64,000 nucleotides of DNA, taken from assembly GCA_963678855.1 (NCBI GenBank), contig OY787448.1, positions 1,860,001-1,924,000 of the forward strand, in the 5' to 3' direction. This stretch comes from F22 sp963678855. Lineage in GTDB: Bacteria; Bacteroidota; Bacteroidia; Bacteroidales; Bacteroidaceae. Shown here piece after piece: positions 58,270 through 64,000 of this stretch (position 1 is its first letter; each line of letters opens with the position of its first letter). The translations under genes were made by a program, and so were the position numbers. Under the pieces are notes generated by a model. The model saw nothing but the letters and a program-made list of their open reading frames with translations, made no database searches and was not told the origin of the DNA.

Positions 58270-59352
58270 ATGACTAAGAAGATATTCTTTGGCGCTTTCC
58301 TTTTGATGCTAGGTCTTACAGCTACTGTAAGTGCTCAAATCAAGCATAAGAAGCATACAGTGATGTTCTACAATTTTGAGAACCTGTTTGACACTATCGA
58401 TACACCAGATGTAAGTGATAGTGAATTTACTCCAACTAGTTCAAAAAAATGGAATACTGCGAAGTACAAGAAAAAGCTACATAACTTGGAGCGCGTAATT
58501 TATGGCGTAACTCGTCAAAACCGCAGCTTCCCAATCGTAGTCGGTATTTCTGAGATTGAAAACCGTGGTGTTTTGGAGGATTTGTTGATGGAGCCTAAGA
58601 TGGCTAAAGCAAATTACCAAATCGCCCACTTTGATTCGCCAGATAAACGTGGTATTGATGTGGCATTCTTCTATCGTCCTGATCAGTTCGAGCTAGAAGG
58701 TAGCCGTCCATATGCTGTACAGCCAGAATCAGACCGTCGCGATCGTGAAACAGGTGAGTTGGTACCTTATCTAACACGTGACGTGCTGGCGATGTGGGGT
58801 AAAGTAGACGGTGAAAAGGTCTTCTTTATGTGTAACCACTGGCCATCTCGTTATGGAGGTGCTAAGAAGTCTGCTCCTGCTCGTGCAGCAGCTGCACAAG
58901 TAGTACGTCATATTACTGACTCACTTGCAGTCAACGAACCAGCAACTAAGGTTGTGATTATGGGCGATATGAATGATGATCCACGCGATGCATCTATGTC
59001 TGAAGTACTTGGTGCTGCCGCTAGTCCTACTAATCTTCCTGCTCAAGGTCTTTTCAATCCTTTCTATCAGATTCATAAGGATGGTTATGGTACTTTGTGC
59101 TATCGTGGTAATTGGAACTTATTTGACAATATCATCGTAAGCAACAACCTAGTTAATGATGCAGCTGGTAAATTGAAGATTGTTCCTTCTAAGAAAGGTT
59201 ATTATGGATACATCTACAAGAAACGCTTTATGATGACTCCACGTGGCCAATATAAGGGGTACCCATTACGTACTTGGAGTGGTACAAACTTCTTGAATGG
59301 ATATTCAGACCACTTGCCAGTATATATCCACTTGCAAGTACAGGATAAGTAA
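58270..59352 (+). CDS. Secreted endonuclease/exonuclease/phosphatase (EEP) family protein
   Basis: 360-aa exported protein (signal peptide to about A22, no lipobox), DNase I-like fold. The active-site series is complete: NFENLFD (N38), SEIEN (E95), CNHWPSRYGG (H190), MGDMNDDP (D233, N235) and SDHLPV (D347, H348). Members cut DNA, RNA or phosphodiesters; Bacteroidota versions lie often beside TonB receptors and DUF5689-like genes. A periplasmic or surface role in breaking nucleic acid to smaller pieces is inferred. Substrate cannot be read from sequence. Confidence 0.9.
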   Translation: MTKKIFFGAFLLMLGLTATVSAQIKHKKHTVMFYNFENLFDTIDTPDVSDSEFTPTSSKKWNTAKYKKKLHNLERVIYGVTRQNRSFPIVVGISEIENRGVLEDLLMEPKMAKANYQIAHFDSPDKRGIDVAFFYRPDQFELEGSRPYAVQPESDRRDRETGELVPYLTRDVLAMWGKVDGEKVFFMCNHWPSRYGGAKKSAPARAAAAQVVRHITDSLAVNEPATKVVIMGDMNDDPRDASMSEVLGAAASPTNLPAQGLFNPFYQIHKDGYGTLCYRGNWNLFDNIIVSNNLVNDAAGKLKIVPSKKGYYGYIYKKRFMMTPRGQYKGYPLRTWSGTNFLNGYSDHLPVYIHLQVQDK

Positions 59353-59389
59353 TTTTCTGATTACAAAAGTTTCTATATATGCTAGTATG

Positions 59390-59427
59390 CGAGCGGGTCA
59401 ATTAATTTGGCTCGCTCGTGTCATTTT
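59390..59427 (+). terminator. Terminator after EEP gene
   Basis: Imperfect hairpin (CGAGCGGGTC with GGCTCGCTCG) followed by TCATTTTTAT. A -7 box TATCTTTG at 59441-59448 lies between it and the next gene. Confidence 0.6.
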
Positions 59428-59440
59428 TATGGATTATCTG

Positions 59441-59448
59441 TATCTTTG
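59441..59448 (+). promoter_or_regulatory. -7 box upstream of secreted nuclease
   Basis: TATCTTTG, 25 bases before the start at 59474; no clear -33 element at the usual distance. Suggests that this nuclease is transcribed separately. Confidence 0.5.
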
Positions 59449-59473
59449 TGCTACGAACTTATAAATCAGATAT

Positions 59474-60382
59474 ATGAATAGATTATTCGCTTTATTATGG
59501 TGTGTTGTCTCAATGGGAGTCAATGCACAAGAAACTCTTACGACCATTCCTTATGCTTCTTCTTATGATTGCCCTGCATTGTCTAGTGTAGTCGCCGTGT
59601 CTGTCCAGAGTGGTCCTGAAACTTTTGGTACGGGTAAATACTACAAAGTGCCTGTTAGTAATCAGCTCACGTACGTTGTGCACACCACTGTAGAGCAGGG
59701 GAAACCACAACGAAATTATTCCTTGCTGTTTGATAAGAGTAAAAAAGCGGCGCTTTGGGTAGCGTATGCTATGCATGGCAAAAAATGGGGAGATAAAAAA
59801 GCGGGTCGCACCAATAAATGGGCTTTTGATCCTGCTATCGCCAAAGAATTCCAACCAAATATCAAGTACAAGTCATATACACCTACTGATATTACTTATG
59901 ATAGAGGACATCAGATGGCATCTGGTGATCGTCAGAATAGCAAGGCAGCTAATAAGCAGACATTCTACTTTACTAATATGACTCCGCAAGTGAGTCGTTT
60001 TAATCGATATCAATGGCGTCTACTGGAGGCTTTTGTGCAGAAAAAAACTCGAGCTATGACAACGCAAGATACTGTCTATGTGGTCACTGGCCCTGTGTTT
60101 GAACCTGGAATGAGAATTACCACTGATGTAGATGGTAAAGAATGTCCAATACCTACAGGTTACTTCAAGACCATTGTCAAAGCTCACTTTACGTCTTCGG
60201 GTAAACCAAGTAGTGTTCAAGGCTGTGCTTTTTATTTTTCTATGAACAACTATGGCAAGTGGCAGCAGGCAGTCACTTCTATTGATGCTATTGAAGCCAA
60301 AACGGGTTTTGATCTTTATGCTAACTTTCCAGCTTCAGTTATAGAGCAGGCTGAGCAGAATAGTTCCTATGATTTCTTTTAG
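59474..60382 (+). CDS. Secreted DNA/RNA non-specific endonuclease
   Basis: 302-aa NUC1-type nuclease with signal peptide (MNRLFALLWCVVSMGVNAQ) and no lipobox. Catalytic DRGH at 143-146 (YDRGHQMASGDRQNS) and Asn-containing QTFYFTNMTPQVSRFN. It is a close paralogue of the C-terminal domain of the 791-aa lipoprotein (shared IPYASxxDCPA start, GPxTFGxxKYYK, PLPTGY/PIPTGYFKTIVKAHF) but lacks the fimbrillin-like and OB parts. Being free, it is periplasmic or released. Duplication within the locus is evident. Confidence 0.92.
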   Translation: MNRLFALLWCVVSMGVNAQETLTTIPYASSYDCPALSSVVAVSVQSGPETFGTGKYYKVPVSNQLTYVVHTTVEQGKPQRNYSLLFDKSKKAALWVAYAMHGKKWGDKKAGRTNKWAFDPAIAKEFQPNIKYKSYTPTDITYDRGHQMASGDRQNSKAANKQTFYFTNMTPQVSRFNRYQWRLLEAFVQKKTRAMTTQDTVYVVTGPVFEPGMRITTDVDGKECPIPTGYFKTIVKAHFTSSGKPSSVQGCAFYFSMNNYGKWQQAVTSIDAIEAKTGFDLYANFPASVIEQAEQNSSYDFF

Positions 60383-60409
60383 TGCCTTAGGCTATATTAG
60401 TAGAGGGGA

Positions 60410-60441
60410 TTTGCGTGCACACGGAGTTTTCTGTACTTTTG
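60410..60441 (+). promoter_or_regulatory. Promoter of third nuclease
   Basis: TTTG at 60410-60413 and TACTTTTG at 60434-60441, spacer 20, 36 bases before the start codon. Confidence 0.75.
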
Positions 60442-60477
60442 CGCCCACTAGCATTATAAATTAATTGATAAACCAAT

Positions 60478-61419
60478 ATGATGAAATCTATTTATAGAAC
60501 AATCTTGTGTACGGCGTTAACTTCACTGGCTTTGCTGTCCAGTTGTGGTGGGGGTAGTGATGATCCATCAACTAGTGGCCACAAAGGCTCAGTGACTGTA
60601 AATGAGCCCACATTGACTACTTGCCTAGAGATGACACGTGGTACTTCTGAAGGTTTTACTTCTAATTCTCGTGAGGTCACTCACCATACGACTTCGGCAC
60701 GAGGTACAGCTATCCGTAATTATACGATTCGTTATGATATGGATCATCGCTTGCCAATGTATGTGGCGTATCCTATGCATAATGTATATATCGGTCCGCA
60801 AGCTCGCACCAATGCATGGCAGAAAGATCCAGCTTTTTCTTCTTCTGAACAAGCAGATTTAGATTGGGGGATGCATAATGGCCATGACCGAGGACATATG
60901 CTTTCGTCAGCTTCTCGCACTTGTAGCCGAGATGCTAACGAACAAACGTTTTATTATACCAATATGTCTCCTCAACTAAATAGTTTGAACGCTGAGCGCT
61001 GGGTAGCAGCGGAAATGCTTGAACGTGGTTGGCGTAGTGGGGGTATTGAAACTGCTACTGTAGATACTCTATATGTCGTCACTGGTCCTGCTCTGCAAAC
61101 GATTGGTGGTAGTGAAAGCATCAATTATGTCAATAACCAAAATGATGGCAGACAAATCGCTCGTCCAAACTATTTCTTTAAAGTCTTCCTAAAGCGTTTT
61201 CACAATTCTGCTTTGTCTGATAAAGTGACTTATCGTGCGCTAGGTCTTTGGTTTAAACACGAAGCTATGTATGGAGATGTGCAAGCTTCGGATTGTCGTA
61301 CTATCGATGAAATCGAAGCTATGACAGGCCTAGACTTCTTTTATAACCTACCTGATAATATTGAGGACGTAGTTGAAGCTAGCTATGATCTAGACGATTG
61401 GAGCGGGATAAAGCAATAA
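60478..61419 (+). CDS. Lipoprotein DNA/RNA non-specific endonuclease
   Basis: 313-aa lipoprotein nuclease (lipobox LLSSC, Cys23, then GGGSDDPS). NUC1 fold with DRGH at 137-140 (NGHDRGHMLSSASRTCSRD) and metal-site QTFYYTNMSPQLNSLN. It is more distant from the other two nucleases, so it is not a recent copy. Its own promoter lies just upstream, and rnhB starts nine bases after its stop, suggesting co-transcription with a housekeeping RNase. Confidence 0.92.
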   Translation: MMKSIYRTILCTALTSLALLSSCGGGSDDPSTSGHKGSVTVNEPTLTTCLEMTRGTSEGFTSNSREVTHHTTSARGTAIRNYTIRYDMDHRLPMYVAYPMHNVYIGPQARTNAWQKDPAFSSSEQADLDWGMHNGHDRGHMLSSASRTCSRDANEQTFYYTNMSPQLNSLNAERWVAAEMLERGWRSGGIETATVDTLYVVTGPALQTIGGSESINYVNNQNDGRQIARPNYFFKVFLKRFHNSALSDKVTYRALGLWFKHEAMYGDVQASDCRTIDEIEAMTGLDFFYNLPDNIEDVVEASYDLDDWSGIKQ

Positions 61420-61428
61420 AGAGAACTT

Positions 61429-62037
61429 ATGTTAGAACTCCATTTACACCAAGATAAGATAGAAGCTGGATGTGATGAGGCTGGACGTGGCTGTCTAGCT
61501 GGTCCAGTCTATGCAGCCGCAGTAATTCTTCCTGAGGATTTCCATAATGAACTACTCAATGATTCCAAACAAATCAAGGAGAAGGATCGCTATGCGCTTC
61601 GCGAAGTGATTGAAAAAGAAGCGGTGGCTTGGGCTGTAGGCGTGGTCTCTGCTGCTGAAATTGACCAGATCAATATCCTACGAGCTTCTATCTTAGCTAT
61701 GCACCGTGCGGTGGATCAATTAGAGACACGCCCTGAGCATCTGTTAATTGATGGCAACCGCTTTTATGACTATCCAGATATTCCTCATACTACTGTTGTT
61801 AAGGGTGATGGGAAATATCTGCCTATTGCAGCAGCATCTATCCTAGCTAAGACTTATAGGGATGATTATATGAAGGGGATAGATAAGGAATGTCCTCAGT
61901 ACGGTTGGGGGCAGAATGCGGGCTATCCGACTAAAGCGCACCGTGCAGCTATCAAAGCGCATGGGGTAACAAAGCATCATCGTCGTTCTTTCCGCTTGCT
62001 TCCACCTGAGGCTATAGAACAAACGATCCCTTTTTAA
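61429..62037 (+). CDS. rnhB: Ribonuclease HII
   Basis: RNase HII (202 aa) removes RNA from RNA/DNA hybrids and single ribonucleotides from DNA. The metal-binding DEAGRGCLAGPVYAAAV motif is at 16-32 (D16, E17), and HLLIDGNRFYDY and KGDGKYLPIAAASILAKTYRD supply the remaining carboxylates and conserved residues. Length is typical. It follows the third nuclease gene closely; element D lies behind it. Confidence 0.96.
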   Translation: MLELHLHQDKIEAGCDEAGRGCLAGPVYAAAVILPEDFHNELLNDSKQIKEKDRYALREVIEKEAVAWAVGVVSAAEIDQINILRASILAMHRAVDQLETRPEHLLIDGNRFYDYPDIPHTTVVKGDGKYLPIAAASILAKTYRDDYMKGIDKECPQYGWGQNAGYPTKAHRAAIKAHGVTKHHRRSFRLLPPEAIEQTIPF

Positions 62038-62053
62038 GTTCAACAGAGGAATT

Positions 62054-62155
62054 TTATTAAAGGTGAACTATCTGGCATCCATGGTTGTCAGCATCTAGCA
62101 ACCATGGATGACAGGTGCTGACAACCATGGATGCCAGAGGGCCTTCCTTTAATAA
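62054..62155. repeat. Nested intergenic palindrome, element D
   Basis: Outer 10-bp inverted repeat TTATTAAAGG / CCTTTAATAA (62054-62063, 62146-62155) encloses a perfect 22-bp inverted repeat (62072-62093 with 62116-62137). A third copy of the word (AGCAACCATGGATGACAG) fills the middle; each copy is centred on CCATGG. Same design as elements A-C, different word. No long T-tract. May also terminate rnhB. Confidence 0.85.
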
Positions 62156-62299
62156 GGGCGACGTCATCCTTCTGGAGAATATGGTTCGTTAAGCTTGGTA
62201 GTAGGCTCTTGCAAGGTATCTTTGTTTTATTTAGGTACTATAGGGAAACCATAGGCTTTTAATTTACACGAATATGCACCCTATGCGGTGCTTTTTTTG

Positions 62300-62307
62300 T
62301 ATCTTTG
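62300..62307 (+). promoter_or_regulatory. -7 box upstream of gpmI
   Basis: TATCTTTG followed by GCAT, about 130 bases before gpmI. A matching -33 TTG is not evident. Confidence 0.55.
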
Positions 62308-62436
62308 CATTGTTTGTGGGAAGCACGACTTCCTGCTCGACCTAAGTCCTGCTATGTAGGTATATATAGTGCTAGGATATGTAGTACAAAACTTAGGTAT
62401 TGGACAAGAAATAATCATTTAAAATATAGTAGAAAG

Positions 62437-63954
62437 ATGAGCAAAAAAGCATTATTGATGATTCTCGATGGTTGGGGAATCGGTAACAAGGGTAAGGCAG
62501 ATGTTATTCACAATACAGAAACTCCTTACTGGGATAGCCTAATTGCTGAGTATCCTAACTCACAACTTGCTGCTTCGGGTGAAAACGTAGGTTTGCCTGA
62601 CGGTCAAATGGGCAACTCTGAGGTAGGTCACTTGAATATCGGTGCAGGTCGTATCGTATATCAAGATCTTGTGAAAATCAACAACGCTTGTAAGGATGGT
62701 AGCATCCTAGAAAATCCTGAAGTAATCAACGCGTTTACGTATGCGAAGGAAAACGGTAAGAACGTTCACTTCATGGGATTGACTTCAAACGGTGGTGTAC
62801 ACTCTTCTTTTGATCACCTATTCAAGCTAATCGAAATCGCAAACGAGTACAAAGTAAACAACGCTTTCATACACTGCTTTATGGATGGTCGTGATACAGA
62901 CCCTCGTAGCGGTAAGGGCTTTATCGAGCAATTGACTGCTCACTGCGACAAGCAAGCTGATACCAATGCTTCTATCGCATCTATCGTAGGTCGTTACTAT
63001 GCAATGGACCGTGATAAGCGTTGGGAACGTGTCAAAGAAGCTTACGATTTGATCGTGAAGGGTATCGGTACAGAAGCAGCTGATATGTCTGCAGCTATGC
63101 AAGCAAGCTACGATGCTGATGTAACAGATGAGTTTGTAAAGCCTATTACTAGCGTGCAAGATGGTACAATCAAGGAAGGTGATGTAGTCATCTTCTTCAA
63201 CTACCGTAACGACCGTGCTAAGGAGCTTACAGTAGTTCTTTCTCAACAAGATATGCCAGAGCATGGTATGGAAACAATCAAGGACATCCAGTTCTATTGC
63301 ATGACTCCATACGATCCATCATACAAAGACGTACACATCTTGTTCGACAAGGAGAATGTACAAAATACTTTGGGTGAGTACCTTGCTGCAAACGGTAAGT
63401 CTCAATTGCACATTGCTGAAACTGAAAAGTATGCACACGTTACTTTCTTCTTCAACGGTGGTCGTGAAAGCGCCTACGATGGTGAAGAGCGTATCTTAGT
63501 AGCTTCTCCTAAGGTAGCAACTTACGACTTGCAACCAGAGATGAGTGCTTACGAAGTGAAAGATAAATTGGTCGGTGCTATCAACGAAGATAAGTTTGAC
63601 TTTATCGTTGTGAACTACGCAAACTGTGATATGGTAGGTCACACGGGTATCTATGGTGCTATCGAGAAGGCTGTAAAGACTATTGATGAGTGCGTAAAAG
63701 ATACAGTAGAAGCTGCTAAGGATAATGGATATGAAGTAATCATTATTGCTGACCACGGTAATGCAGATAACGCGGTAAACGAAGATGGTTCTGTAAATAC
63801 TGCACACTCGTTGAATCCAGTACCATGTGTTTACGTAACAGAAAACAAAGCTGCTAAGATTGAAGATGGTGTACTTGCTGATGTAGCACCATCTCTTTTG
63901 AAGATTATGGGCATGGAAGTACCAGCAGAAATGACTGGTAAGCAATTGTTCTAA
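62437..63954 (+). CDS. gpmI: 2,3-bisphosphoglycerate-independent phosphoglycerate mutase
   Basis: iPGM (505 aa from this start) interconverts 3- and 2-phosphoglycerate in glycolysis. Alkaline phosphatase superfamily: ALLMILDGWGIG with a metal Asp, the phosphorylated Ser in GQMGNSEVGHLNIGAGR (S61), MDGRDTDPRSG, NYRNDRAKEL, NYANCDMVGHTG and IIADHGNADNA. The frame is open upstream to 62305, but MSKKALLMILDGWG is the usual N-terminus and the upstream part covers the promoter, so 62437 is chosen. Confidence 0.96.
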   Translation: MSKKALLMILDGWGIGNKGKADVIHNTETPYWDSLIAEYPNSQLAASGENVGLPDGQMGNSEVGHLNIGAGRIVYQDLVKINNACKDGSILENPEVINAFTYAKENGKNVHFMGLTSNGGVHSSFDHLFKLIEIANEYKVNNAFIHCFMDGRDTDPRSGKGFIEQLTAHCDKQADTNASIASIVGRYYAMDRDKRWERVKEAYDLIVKGIGTEAADMSAAMQASYDADVTDEFVKPITSVQDGTIKEGDVVIFFNYRNDRAKELTVVLSQQDMPEHGMETIKDIQFYCMTPYDPSYKDVHILFDKENVQNTLGEYLAANGKSQLHIAETEKYAHVTFFFNGGRESAYDGEERILVASPKVATYDLQPEMSAYEVKDKLVGAINEDKFDFIVVNYANCDMVGHTGIYGAIEKAVKTIDECVKDTVEAAKDNGYEVIIIADHGNADNAVNEDGSVNTAHSLNPVPCVYVTENKAAKIEDGVLADVAPSLLKIMGMEVPAEMTGKQLF

Positions 63955-63976
63955 TCGCATCTATAGAAAGATATAT

Positions 63977-64000
63977 ATGATTCAAATTGACGATACTATC
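63977..64000 (+). CDS. Start of a DUF3109-like gene (3' truncated by window edge)
   Basis: Eight codons (MIQIDDTI) at the window end, 22 bases after gpmI. The start resembles the N-terminus of Bacteroidales DUF3109 cysteine-cluster proteins, but eight residues are too few for certainty. Confidence 0.35.

Noticed and set aside
41052..61419. Polysaccharide utilisation locus
   Set aside because: No SusD homologue, glycoside hydrolase, sulfatase or hybrid two-component regulator is present; nucleases dominate.
41052..61419. Type IX secretion substrates
   Set aside because: The nucleases and lipoproteins end in their own domains or short tails; no typical C-terminal sorting domain is seen, and most carry a lipobox.
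55783..61419. Toxin-immunity or anti-phage nuclease system
   Set aside because: All nucleases have export signals and there is no immunity-like gene or defence partner nearby.
62305..62436. N-terminal extension of gpmI
   Set aside because: Covers the promoter region and is not homologous; family start is at 62437.

Overview
The window looks like a chromosomal segment of a Bacteroidales bacterium (phylum Bacteroidota), close to the Bacteroides/Prevotella group but not assignable to a genus by eye. The grounds are: 16S and 23S sequences of Bacteroidota type; promoters of the form TTTG-N19/20-TAnnTTTG; sppA, lpxK, purine nucleoside phosphorylase and thiL in a row; and many surface lipoproteins with fimbrillin-like (Mfa-like), BACON and DUF5689-like OB-fold modules. 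No transposase, integrase, phage gene or CRISPR array was seen.

Region by region. (1) 1-10950: distal part of the S10-spc-alpha ribosomal protein cluster, from a truncated rpsC to rplQ, with secY, map, infA and rpoA inside; three short genes (rpmD, rpmJ and later rpmH) are included. (2) 11157-16944: sppA, lpxK, purine nucleoside phosphorylase, thiL, two identical tRNA-Phe genes and an MTA/SAH nucleosidase. (3) 17032-25429: glycerol regulon, with a DeoR-type repressor divergent from glpK, glpF, an outer-membrane protein gene and glpA-glpB-glpC. (4) 25750-31260: rRNA operon 16S, tRNA-Ile, tRNA-Ala, 23S, 5S with two upstream promoters, followed by terminators. (5) 31420-32560: non-coding stretch with three elaborate nested palindromes and a decayed secreted-protein gene. 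(6) 32565-40184: efp, glycosyltransferase and radC on the minus strand; rpmH, a PASTA-domain membrane protein, an RluD-type pseudouridine synthase, ddl, an acyltransferase-like gene and a NigD-like lipoprotein on the plus strand. (7) 40794-61419: the accessory locus. (8) 61429-64000: rnhB, a fourth nested palindrome, gpmI and the start of a DUF3109-like gene.

The most interesting part is 40794-61419. It encodes a small leader-like protein, large lipoproteins combining fimbrillin-like, OB-fold and BACON modules, a TonB-dependent receptor followed by a DUF5689-like lipoprotein, an EEP-family (DNase I-like) nuclease and three DRGH-motif DNA/RNA non-specific endonucleases. Most are predicted lipoproteins with acidic residues just after the lipidated cysteine, a pattern associated with surface exposure in this phylum. 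I infer a surface system that binds and cuts extracellular nucleic acid and imports a product through the TonB receptor. It has no SusD partner and resembles no standard polysaccharide utilisation locus. Substrate and import are inference; the nuclease motifs and domain order are seen.

The second unusual signal is a set of four intergenic elements (near 31603, 31776, 31953 and 62054). They share one architecture, related words in alternating orientation closing into a long cruciform-like palindrome, but use different word sequences.
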